Part shown: piece after piece, positions 6,420 to 11,497 of the stretch
Layout of the letters: each line of letters opens with the position of its first letter
Numbering within the stretch: position 1 is the stretch's first letter
Assembly (NCBI GenBank): GCA_023389275.1
Contig: JAEWEN010000127.1
Coordinates: forward strand, 1-11,497
Length of the DNA: 11,497 bases
Direction: 5' to 3'
Source: Bacillota bacterium
GTDB taxonomy: Bacteria; Bacillota; Clostridia; Clostridiales; Caloramatoraceae
Notes under the pieces: model-generated
Told to the model about the DNA's origin: nothing
Database searches by the model: none
Seen by the model: the letters and a program-made list of their open reading frames with translations, nothing else
Position numbers and translations under genes: made by a program

Positions 6420-6690
6420 TGGTCATGCTAGATGGGAAGGTAGCGGTGTCTTGTAACCTGCAATCCGCTGTAGCAGGGTTGAATTCCATCTTAAGGCTTT
6501 ATTAAGTGAGGCCTGACCTTAGTAAGTGGTGTTGAAGATTGGGTCCTACGCAAGAGGAATCTGTGAACCTCGTCAGGTCCGGAAGGAAGCAGCGATAAGC
6601 AGACTCTCCTCTGTGCCGTAGAACAACCTGGTCAGAGTTAACTGCTAGGGTAACGCTTGTTTGGTAAAGTCGAGGGATGGTGCATGACCA
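6420..6690 (+). ncRNA. ffs: Signal recognition particle RNA (large Firmicutes type)
   Basis: The RNA scaffold of the signal recognition particle, which with Ffh targets nascent membrane and secreted proteins to the membrane. The ends pair: TGGTCATGC (6420-6428) with GCATGACCA (6682-6690), giving a 271-nt molecule. The Ffh-binding helix 8 is unmistakable, with GGTCCGGAAGGAAGCAGC at 6576-6593. The 5' region GGTAGCGGTGTC and CTGCAATCCGCTGTAGCAGG, and the 3' part GTTAACTGCTAGGGTAACGC, correspond to the Alu-like domain present in Bacillus scRNA and absent from the short E. coli 4.5S RNA. Exact processed ends are inferred from pairing. It lies directly before dnaX, as in Bacillus. Confidence 0.96.
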
Positions 6691-6698
6691 TTTAATTT

Positions 6699-6757
6699 AA
6701 ATATAAGCATAAATACTAACTTAAGTCGAAGTTAATATTTATGCTTATATTTTTACT
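6699..6757 (+). terminator. Terminator of the SRP RNA gene
   Basis: A 24-bp stem with a single C-A mismatch (6716 against 6735) is formed by 6699-6722 and 6729-6752, with a 6-nt loop (AAGTCG). The stem ends in a T-rich run (6750-6754). It should end most SRP RNA transcripts. Since no other good promoter is visible before dnaX at 6778, some readthrough may supply dnaX. Confidence 0.8.
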
Positions 6758-6777
6758 TAATTTTAAGAGGTGATACT

Positions 6778-8394
6778 ATGGCTTATATGGCATTATATAG
6801 AGAATTTAGACCAAAGTCCTTTGAAGATATTATAGGACAAAATCACATAGTTAAAACTTTAAGAAACCAGATAAATTCAAATAGAGTAGCCCATGCTTAT
6901 CTTTTTACAGGAACACGTGGAACAGGTAAAACCTCTATGGCAAAAATATTTTCAAAAGCAGTAAACTGTTTAAATCCTATAGATGGCAGTCCATGTAATG
7001 AGTGTGAAATATGTAAAGGTATAAATAGTGGAACTTTACTTGATGTTATAGAAATGGATGCTGCATCTAATAGAAAGCTTGAAAATGCCTTAGATATTAT
7101 AGAAACTGTTGCTTATCCACCACAGGCATGTAAGTATAAGGTATACATAATAGATGAGGTTCATATGCTTACAACTCAAGCATTTAATGCTCTTTTAAAA
7201 ACAATAGAAGAACCTCCTTCATATGTTATGTTTATTTTAGCAACTACAGATCCTCAAAAAGTACCTGCAACTATTTTATCAAGATGTCAAAGATTTGATT
7301 TTAAAAGAATAAAAACAGATGATGCATTTTTAAGACTTAAACATATAATAGAAACTAAGGGTGTTTTTGCAGAGGATAATGCATTAAAACTTATTGCTAA
7401 AGTTTCAGAAGGAGCAATGAGAGACTCACTTTCTATTTTAGATCAAGCTATATCAATGGGAGACGGAAAAGTAAATACAGATTTAATATCTAGTATGTTA
7501 GGTCTTACTGGAAAAGAAGCTATATTTAATTTAATAGATTATATGGCAGAGGGAGATATAGATAATTCCTTAAAAGAAATAGACTATGTTATAACATCAG
7601 GGAAAGACATTGCTCAGTTTGTAAAAGATATTATAAAACATCTTAGAAATCTTTTAATAGTTAGAATAAGTAAAAGCCCTGAAGATACTTTGGATTTAGG
7701 AACAGATACTATAGAAGATATGGTTGAGCAGTCAAGAAAGCTAAAGTATGAAGATATAGTAAGATGCATTAACATATTTATAGAAGCGGAACAAGAAATG
7801 AAGTTAACATCTCAATGGAGAATTGTACTTGAAATGGCTATAATAAGGTTTACTAAAAGAGAGTACGATATATCTGTTGAAACATTAATAAAAAGAATAG
7901 CAAGGCTTGAAAACATTATTGAAAATGGAGTTACCTTAAAAGAGACAAAAAGCCCTGAAACAGCTATAACTAAAGCAGCTACTACAGTAGAGGTTAAAAA
8001 AACAACAGAAACAGAGTTAAACCTAGAAGAAAAAGAAGAAGCTATTGTAGGTAAAGAAATATCATTTGATGAGGCTAAAGGAGCATTAGTTGAAGTATTA
8101 AACCTTTTAAGAGCTAATAAGAAAATGACAGTATATGCCCATTTAGTTAATGGGAATATAGACAAGGTAGAAGGTAATATAATATATATAAGCTTTAAAG
8201 AAAGCTTTGCATTTAGTAAAACAATACTTGAAAAGCCAAGTTATACAAAGGGACTTCAAAAATACTTTGAAAAATATATAAACTCGCCTATAAGGCTTAA
8301 ATTTACTATAGAAAAAGAGGTAGATGAGTTTATGGAAAGTATAAATAGAGCAAAAAGTATACTAGGCGATGATTTAGTAGAGGTAATTGAATAG
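6778..8394 (+). CDS. dnaX: DNA polymerase III subunits gamma/tau
   Basis: A 538-residue AAA+ clamp-loader ATPase that loads the sliding clamp and, as tau, links polymerase and helicase at the fork. Motifs in order: LYREFRPKSFEDIIGQ (6-21), Walker A GTRGTGKT (45-52), zinc-binding Cys64, Cys73, Cys76 and Cys79, the Walker B-like DEVH (126-129), sensor LATTDP (154-159) and the arginine finger in SRCQRF (168-173). The C-terminal third after about residue 380 is a variable linker and the tau-specific part. The start is supported by AGAGGTG (6766-6772). It lies between the SRP RNA and ybaB, the conserved Firmicutes order. An A7 tract at 7996-8002 falls at about residue 407, near where a gamma form would end. 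Confidence 0.97.
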   Translation: MAYMALYREFRPKSFEDIIGQNHIVKTLRNQINSNRVAHAYLFTGTRGTGKTSMAKIFSKAVNCLNPIDGSPCNECEICKGINSGTLLDVIEMDAASNRKLENALDIIETVAYPPQACKYKVYIIDEVHMLTTQAFNALLKTIEEPPSYVMFILATTDPQKVPATILSRCQRFDFKRIKTDDAFLRLKHIIETKGVFAEDNALKLIAKVSEGAMRDSLSILDQAISMGDGKVNTDLISSMLGLTGKEAIFNLIDYMAEGDIDNSLKEIDYVITSGKDIAQFVKDIIKHLRNLLIVRISKSPEDTLDLGTDTIEDMVEQSRKLKYEDIVRCINIFIEAEQEMKLTSQWRIVLEMAIIRFTKREYDISVETLIKRIARLENIIENGVTLKETKSPETAITKAATTVEVKKTTETELNLEEKEEAIVGKEISFDEAKGALVEVLNLLRANKKMTVYAHLVNGNIDKVEGNIIYISFKESFAFSKTILEKPSYTKGLQKYFEKYINSPIRLKFTIEKEVDEFMESINRAKSILGDDLVEVIE

Positions 8395-8415
8395 TAAAAT
8401 TGTCAATGATACAAT
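8387..8415 (+). promoter_or_regulatory. Putative internal promoter for ybaB-recR
   Basis: TTGAAT (8387-8392) and TACAAT (8410-8415) are separated by 17 nt, and the -35 box overlaps the dnaX stop codon. A second TATAAT-like box (8415-8420) follows immediately. Four of six and five of six matches make it plausible in AT-rich DNA but not certain. It would let ybaB and recR be expressed apart from dnaX. Confidence 0.4.
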
Positions 8416-8451
8416 ATAATTAATTTATATGAATTTGAAGGAGGACTTTTT

Positions 8452-8781
8452 ATGTTTAAAGGTGGAATGCCAGGAAATATGAACAATATATTAAAGCAAG
8501 CACAAAAGCTTCAAAAGCAAATGGAGCAAACAAAAGCAGAGGTTGAAAGCAAAATTTTTGAAGCAACTGTTGGTGGCGGTGCTGTAACTGCTAAAGTTAA
8601 CGGTAAAAAAGAGCTTGTAGATATTAACATAAAAGAAGAAGTTGTAGATCCAGATGATATAGAAATGCTTCAAGATCTTATAATATCAGCTGTAAACAAA
8701 GCTTTAAGTGATGCAGACAAAGAAATGGGATCAACTATGAGCAAACTTACAGGCGGAATGAATATGCCAGGTCTTTTCTAA
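8452..8781 (+). CDS. ybaB: YbaB/EbfC family nucleoid-associated protein
   Basis: A 109-residue small protein of the YbaB/EbfC family (yaaK in Bacillus), whose dimers bind DNA in the nucleoid. It begins with a glycine- and methionine-rich stretch (FKGGMPGNMNN, 2-12), then a long helix rich in Gln and Lys (LKQAQKLQKQMEQ, 14-26). The conserved FEATVGGGAVTAKVNGK core (36-52) follows, then VDPDDIEMLQDLI (65-77) and a Gly/Met-rich tail ending in PGLF. Length is normal. A strong AAGGAGGA site (8438-8445) precedes the ATG. It lies between dnaX and recR, with recR starting 17 nt after its stop. The exact cellular role of the family is not settled; it is often found with recR and may act in recombination or nucleoid structure. 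Confidence 0.94.
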   Translation: MFKGGMPGNMNNILKQAQKLQKQMEQTKAEVESKIFEATVGGGAVTAKVNGKKELVDINIKEEVVDPDDIEMLQDLIISAVNKALSDADKEMGSTMSKLTGGMNMPGLF

Positions 8782-8798
8782 TTTAGGAGGAATTTTTA

Positions 8799-9392
8799 GT
8801 GATATACCCACAATCTATAATGAAATTAATAGACGAATTCTCAAAGCTTCCTGGAATAGGGTCAAAAACAGCACAAAGACTTGCTTTTCATGTACTTAAA
8901 ATGGAAAAGTCATCAGTTAATCGTTTATCTGAAGCTTTAATAGAAGCAAAGGAAAAAACAAGATACTGTTCAACATGTGGAAATCTAACAGATAAAGATC
9001 CTTGTATGATATGTAGTAATAAATCAAGGAATCCACAGGTTATATGTGTTGTTGAAGATGCAAGAGACGTTATAGCCATGGAAAGAACAAGAGAATTTTC
9101 AGGGCTATATCACGTGCTTCAAGGAGCTATTTCACCACTTTCAGGAATAGGACCAGATGATATAAAAATAAAAGAGCTTGTTACTAGAATAACACCAGAT
9201 GTAAAAGAGGTAATACTAGCTACAAATCCTAACGTAGAAGGGGAAGCTACTGCTATGTATATAGCAAGGCTTTTAAAACCTTTAGGTGTTAAGGTCACTA
9301 GAATAGCTCATGGTATACCTGTTGGAGGAGACCTTGAGTATACTGATGAGGTTACAATTACTAGAGCTCTTGAGGGAAGAAGAGAATTATAG
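8799..9392 (+). CDS. recR: Recombination mediator protein RecR
   Basis: A 197-residue protein that, with RecF and RecO, helps load RecA on gapped DNA during repair. A helix-hairpin-helix (LPGIGSKTAQRLAFH, 17-31) is followed by a four-cysteine zinc finger (Cys57, Cys60, Cys69, Cys72). A Toprim domain starts at VICVVEDARDV (81-91) and includes LATNPNVEGEATA (140-152). The C-terminal GGDLEYTDEVTITRAL (176-191) completes the family pattern, and length is standard. The start codon is GTG, chosen because TAGGAGGA (8784-8791) lies 7 nt upstream and the protein then begins exactly where RecR proteins do. It is the last gene of the dnaX group, closed by a strong terminator. Confidence 0.97.
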   Translation: MIYPQSIMKLIDEFSKLPGIGSKTAQRLAFHVLKMEKSSVNRLSEALIEAKEKTRYCSTCGNLTDKDPCMICSNKSRNPQVICVVEDARDVIAMERTREFSGLYHVLQGAISPLSGIGPDDIKIKELVTRITPDVKEVILATNPNVEGEATAMYIARLLKPLGVKVTRIAHGIPVGGDLEYTDEVTITRALEGRREL

Positions 9393-9397
9393 AAAAC

Positions 9398-9436
9398 AAA
9401 GCACAAATAGCAATTGCTATTTGTGCTTTTAATTTT
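9398..9436 (+). terminator. Terminator after recR
   Basis: A perfect 32-bp palindrome: AAAGCACAAATAGCAA (9398-9413) followed directly by its reverse complement (9414-9429), ending in a T-rich tail (9426-9436). The real loop would be the central few bases. It closes the dnaX-ybaB-recR unit and, being flanked by A residues on the other side, may work in both directions. Confidence 0.88.
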
Positions 9437-9462
9437 AAAAAAAATAGACTGCAAAGCAGTCT
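9437..9462 (-). terminator. Second terminator-like hairpin, oriented to the minus strand
   Basis: AGACTGC (9446-9452) and GCAGTCT (9456-9462) form a 7-bp stem with loop AAA. The stem is preceded on the plus strand by eight A residues (9437-9444), which on the minus strand become a T-run after the hairpin. No minus-strand gene is seen to the right that would need it. Confidence 0.55.
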
Positions 9463-9504
9463 TTCAAAGGTATTTTTCTTTTTTCTCTTTTATATTTTTA
9501 TCTT

Positions 9505-9536
9505 ATTAAAAGGTGTATGAAGCCTTTTAATTTTTA
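9505..9536 (+). terminator. Third terminator-like hairpin before the SDR gene
   Basis: ATTAAAAGG (9505-9513) pairs with CCTTTTAAT (9523-9531) around a 9-nt loop and is followed by TTTTT (9531-9535). It is AT-rich and weaker than the recR terminator. With the two hairpins just before it, it isolates the SDR gene from recR transcription. Confidence 0.5.
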
Positions 9537-9572
9537 TATTATTATTATGCACTTAATATATTTTCAATATAC

Positions 9573-9641
9573 TATAATTATTTAAAATTTTATATGTAAA
9601 AAATCTACAAAAGAATTTAAACTAATATATAGTAGTATAAT
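9573..9641 (+). promoter_or_regulatory. Possible -10 boxes upstream of the SDR gene
   Basis: Perfect TATAAT hexamers occur at 9573-9578 and 9636-9641, but neither has a good -35 box at 16-18 nt. Since three hairpins lie between recR and this gene, a promoter must exist in this stretch; which box is used cannot be told by eye. Confidence 0.3.
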
Positions 9642-9671
9642 CAAAGTAAAAAAGGAGATTTTTAAGTTTTT

Positions 9672-10406
9672 ATGAGTAAAACAGTTTTAATTACAGGCGG
9701 GAGTCGTGGAATAGGCAAAGCTTGTGTATTAGAGTTTTGTGAAAAAGGATATAACGTTTTAATAGGTTATAATAGTTCAGAAACTAAGGCGAAAGAATTA
9801 AAGGATAGTCTTTTAAGTAAAGGATATAATGTAAGAATATTTAAATGTGATATTTCTAAAAAGGAAGAGGCAAATGCTATAGTAGATTATTGTGTAAAAG
9901 AGTTTAATGGTATAGATGTACTTGTTAACAATGCAGGCATTAGTCAAGAAAAGCTTTTTATAGATATTACAGAAGAAGATATTGATAATATGATAAATAC
10001 AAACCTTAAAAGTGTTTTTTACACTACACAAAGGGCACTTAAATATATGTTATCAGAGAAAAAAGGAAAAATAATTAATATATCCTCTATGTGGGGGCTT
10101 GTTGGAGCATCATGTGAAGTACATTACTCAGCTGCTAAAGCAGGGGTTATTGGTATGACAAAAGCACTTGCTAAGGAAGTTGGACCTTCAAATATACAGG
10201 TTAATGCAGTTGCACCAGGAGTTATACAAACAGACATGTTAAATTCATTTACACAAGAGGATCTTAATGTATTAAAAGAGGAAACTCCTTTAATGAGACT
10301 TGGAACGCCAAAGGATATTGCTAAAGTAGTAGGATTTTTAGCATCAAGTGATGCAGACTTTATAACAGGTCAGGTTATCAGTTCAAATGGTGGATTTGTT
10401 ATATAA
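9672..10406 (+). CDS. ymfI: SDR reductase, probable elongation factor P 5-aminopentanone reductase (YmfI-like)
   Basis: A 244-residue short-chain dehydrogenase/reductase. It has the NAD(P) loop TGGSRGIG (8-15), NNAG (86-89), and the catalytic Asn111, Ser139, Tyr152 and Lys156 in YSAAK (152-156). The general pattern fits FabG. Three local features instead match Bacillus YmfI as I recall it: SSMWG (138-142), GASCEVHYS (145-153) and an SNGG end (240-243) where FabG usually has DGG. YmfI reduces the 5-aminopentanone group on a lysine of elongation factor P to 5-aminopentanol. A FabG-like lipid or secondary-metabolite reductase remains possible. The AAAGGAG site (9651-9657) is 14 nt from the ATG, unusually far, but an in-frame stop at 9663-9665 excludes a nearer start. 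yaaL and bofA follow without a clear terminator. Confidence 0.72.
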   Translation: MSKTVLITGGSRGIGKACVLEFCEKGYNVLIGYNSSETKAKELKDSLLSKGYNVRIFKCDISKKEEANAIVDYCVKEFNGIDVLVNNAGISQEKLFIDITEEDIDNMINTNLKSVFYTTQRALKYMLSEKKGKIINISSMWGLVGASCEVHYSAAKAGVIGMTKALAKEVGPSNIQVNAVAPGVIQTDMLNSFTQEDLNVLKEETPLMRLGTPKDIAKVVGFLASSDADFITGQVISSNGGFVI

Positions 10407-10469
10407 GGATAAATGTGTATAAATTGTCTTTTTTATGGCTAAAATTTAGCCTAAGGAAGGTGATATCAT

Positions 10470-10739
10470 TTGCAAAAAGAAATGATAATAGGAACTTCTG
10501 AGTTATTAACTAAGGGAGTTAGAAAAACAAAGGTAAAAAAAGGTTCTAAAGAAGAAAAATTGCAAATCTTAAAAGCAGAAGTGAAAAGCTCTATATTAAA
10601 GCTTAAAGGTTTAAGACATTATTATGAGTCAGTAACAGACAAAGAGCTTATAGATTATGCAATCTATAGTGTAAAAGCAGAAGAGGAAAGAGTCTCTTAT
10701 CTTTTAAGGAAAATAAAAGAGATAGATAAGAATATCTAA
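10470..10739 (+). CDS. yaaL: YaaL family protein (DUF2508), function unknown
   Basis: An 89-residue charged cytoplasmic protein. The recognisable core is LRHYYESVTDKELIDYAIYS (48-67) followed by AEEERVSYLLRKIKE (70-84), which matches DUF2508/YaaL proteins. It is probably all helical, with a Lys-rich N-terminal third. No function is known for the family. The start is TTG, chosen because AAGGAAGGTGAT (10453-10464) lies just upstream; the next in-frame ATG (10482) is too far from that site. A short palindrome (GGCTA/TAGCC, 10437-10451) lies immediately before the ribosome site. Its position directly before bofA and the rRNA operon is the same as in Bacillus. Confidence 0.85.
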   Translation: MQKEMIIGTSELLTKGVRKTKVKKGSKEEKLQILKAEVKSSILKLKGLRHYYESVTDKELIDYAIYSVKAEEERVSYLLRKIKEIDKNI

Positions 10740-10748
10740 TTATAAACA

Positions 10749-10800
10749 AAAGTGCACCTGCATAGACATAAAGTAATAAGTGTTTATGGAGGTGTATTTT
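10749..10800 (+). promoter_or_regulatory. Long hairpin burying the bofA ribosome site
   Basis: Bases 10749-10768 can pair with 10781-10800 over 20 positions with one G-G mismatch (10760/10789) and three G-U pairs, around a 12-nt loop. The right arm contains the whole GGAGGTG ribosome site (10788-10794) and the first two bases of the TTG start at 10799. In mRNA this would strongly limit initiation at that start. A T-run of four follows, too short for a good terminator. Confidence 0.6.
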
Positions 10801-11092
10801 GTTAAAGGAAATTGGAGAGATGAATTTAAACATAATGCTTTGGATAATAATAATGGCTGTATTAATTAGTTTAGCTATATCTATAAGAATAAAAAATGGG
10901 ATAATATTTAAGGTTTTTATGAGATGTGTATTAGCTGTAGGATTTATTTCACTAGTAAACTACGGATCATCTTTTTTAGAAAATGATATAACTATTCCAC
11001 TTAACTTAGTAACTACTTTTACAATAGCTATTTTAAATATCCCAGGAATAGCTTTAGTTTATATAGTAAAGTACATAATATATCCTATATAA
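10799..11092 (+). CDS. bofA: Pro-sigma-K processing inhibitor BofA
   Basis: A 97-residue integral membrane protein of the BofA family. In Bacillus, BofA sits in the outer forespore membrane with SpoIVFA and holds back the SpoIVFB protease until pro-sigma-K should be cleaved. Two hydrophobic segments are seen at about 10-28 and 37-57. The family signature is the C-terminal IPLNLVTTFTIAILNIPGIA (66-85) and the final hydrophobic VYIVKYII. The start shown is TTG with GGAGGTG (10788-10794), but that site lies in a hairpin. An ATG at 10820, with AAAGGA at 10804-10809, would give 90 residues, closer to the Bacillus length, and is a real alternative. Its presence implies a spore former with a processed sigma-K. 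It ends the operon before the rRNA genes. Confidence 0.92.
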   Translation: MLKEIGEMNLNIMLWIIIMAVLISLAISIRIKNGIIFKVFMRCVLAVGFISLVNYGSSFLENDITIPLNLVTTFTIAILNIPGIALVYIVKYIIYPI

Positions 11093-11100
11093 ATCTTTGA

Positions 11101-11138
11101 AAAAGGTGCTTTTTTATAAGGCACCTTTTAATATTTTA
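11101..11138 (+). terminator. Terminator after bofA
   Basis: AAAAGGTGC (11101-11109) pairs with GCACCTTTT (11121-11129), with an 11-nt T-rich loop and a T-rich tail (11126-11138). It closes the SDR-yaaL-bofA unit and keeps it apart from the rRNA promoters. Confidence 0.85.
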
Positions 11139-11236
11139 CAACAACTCTACCAAGAGTGTTGAGCTATGAAAAAAGTAGAATATAGTAGAAAAAAATAGCA
11201 TTATTAATATAAACTCTATTTAATAAGATGTTATGA

Positions 11237-11265
11237 TTTACTTATATTCTATCATATGGTAAGAT
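11237..11265 (+). promoter_or_regulatory. Upstream rRNA promoter P1
   Basis: TTTACT (11237-11242) and TAAGAT (11260-11265) are 17 nt apart, with a TGG just before the -10 (extended -10 element). The TGG-TAAG block is repeated in the second promoter 107 nt downstream, which supports both. Confidence 0.6.
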
Positions 11266-11289
11266 ATATCTTGTCGCTAGGGAGCGGCG

Positions 11290-11318
11290 GTGAGACACAA
11301 GAAAAACTTGAGTCTTAC
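11290..11318 (+). other. Stable hairpin in the P1 rRNA leader
   Basis: Bases 11290-11301 pair with 11307-11318 (12 positions, one A-A mismatch, one G-U) around an AAAAA loop. Just before it lies a GC-rich patch (GCTAGGGAGCGGCGGTGAG, 11276-11294) that stands out in the AT-rich surroundings. No T-run follows, so it is not an ordinary terminator. Only RNA from P1 would contain it. Confidence 0.5.
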
Positions 11319-11343
11319 GAAATAAAAAAGTTTTAAATGAGTG

Positions 11344-11372
11344 TTGACATAAGTTCAACTTCATGGTAAGCT
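11344..11372 (+). promoter_or_regulatory. Downstream rRNA promoter P2
   Basis: A perfect TTGACA (11344-11349) lies 17 nt before TAAGCT (11367-11372), with an extended -10 TGG (11364-11366). It is about 105 nt before the mature 16S end. The weak -10 hexamer is offset by the consensus -35 and the extended element. Confidence 0.7.
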
Positions 11373-11475
11373 AAATAAGCAAACTTGGTCATTGAAAACT
11401 AAACAGTAATCATAAGCGAGCGTACAATAATTTTTGTAACTTTTAGTAAAAAGTTTCATCTGAGATTAAGGATTT
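11373..11475 (+). other. 16S rRNA leader with boxA-like element
   Basis: The transcribed leader between P2 and 16S carries TCATTGAAAACTAAACA (11389-11405), resembling the conserved antitermination/processing element of Firmicutes rRNA leaders. It also has a hairpin AACTTTT/AAAAGTT (11438-11444 with 11449-11455). No coding sequence is seen. The partner of any 5' processing stem lies beyond the window. Confidence 0.5.
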
Positions 11476-11497
11476 TAATTTGAGAGTTTGATCCTGG
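11476..11497 (+). rRNA. rrs: 16S ribosomal RNA, first bases only
   Basis: GAGAGTTTGATCCTGG (11482-11497) is the near-universal 5' end of bacterial 16S rRNA (the 27F primer region). Alignment to the E. coli start places the mature 5' end at about 11476. The gene continues past the right edge. Confidence 0.96.

Noticed and set aside
7812..8165. 117-codon minus-strand ORF inside dnaX
   Set aside because: It lies opposite the variable dnaX linker, shows no recognisable domain, and the plus strand is clearly coding.
9518..9586. 22-codon ORF starting ATGAAGCCT in the recR-SDR gap
   Set aside because: The AGGTG before it is too close to the start, the ORF overlaps a hairpin, and the product looks like translated AT-rich DNA.

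Overview
The window is AT-rich DNA from an endospore-forming low-GC Gram-positive bacterium, most likely a clostridial species. This rests on three things. The right half has the order SRP RNA - dnaX - ybaB/yaaK - recR - yaaL - bofA - 16S rRNA, which is the Bacillus/Clostridium arrangement near the replication origin. bofA is a sporulation gene. The SRP RNA is the long Firmicutes type with an Alu-like domain. I cannot name the species from the sequence alone.

Layout. Positions 1-326 (minus strand) hold the N-terminal part of a TVP38/TMEM64 (VTT-domain) membrane protein. Diverging from it is a tight four-gene operon (538-3741): a GT2-like glycosyltransferase of the TIGR04283 type, a DUF2064/TIGR04282 GT-A protein, a kinase-fold phosphotransferase with an altered catalytic loop, and a divergent nucleoside hydrolase. 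A 28-bp palindrome overlaps the likely -10 box of this operon. Next come a NimA/pyridoxamine-phosphate-oxidase-like flavin protein (3813-4289), a 319-bp gap with a promoter, a terminator and several inverted repeats, and a transmembrane chemoreceptor (4609-6324).

The housekeeping block follows. The SRP RNA gene (6420-6690) has a near-consensus promoter and a 24-bp hairpin terminator. dnaX, ybaB and recR (6778-9392) end at a perfect terminator hairpin. An SDR reductase closely resembling YmfI, which acts in elongation factor P modification, sits between recR and yaaL and is set apart by a stack of three hairpins. yaaL and bofA follow, and the Shine-Dalgarno sequence of bofA lies inside a long hairpin. 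Two tandem extended -10 promoters then lead into the 16S rRNA gene, of which only about the first 22 bases are present.

How the genes may work together: the first operon looks like a small-molecule or lipid-headgroup modification pathway built from sugar-transfer, phosphoryl-transfer and nucleoside-cleavage folds, possibly with a lipid-handling VTT protein. Two of its glycosyltransferase families are named for arsenosugar synthesis, but no arsenic gene (arsM, arsS, arsR) is visible here, so its substrate is open. This operon is the best candidate for an undescribed system. The right half is conserved replication, repair, secretion and sporulation machinery with some notable RNA structures.
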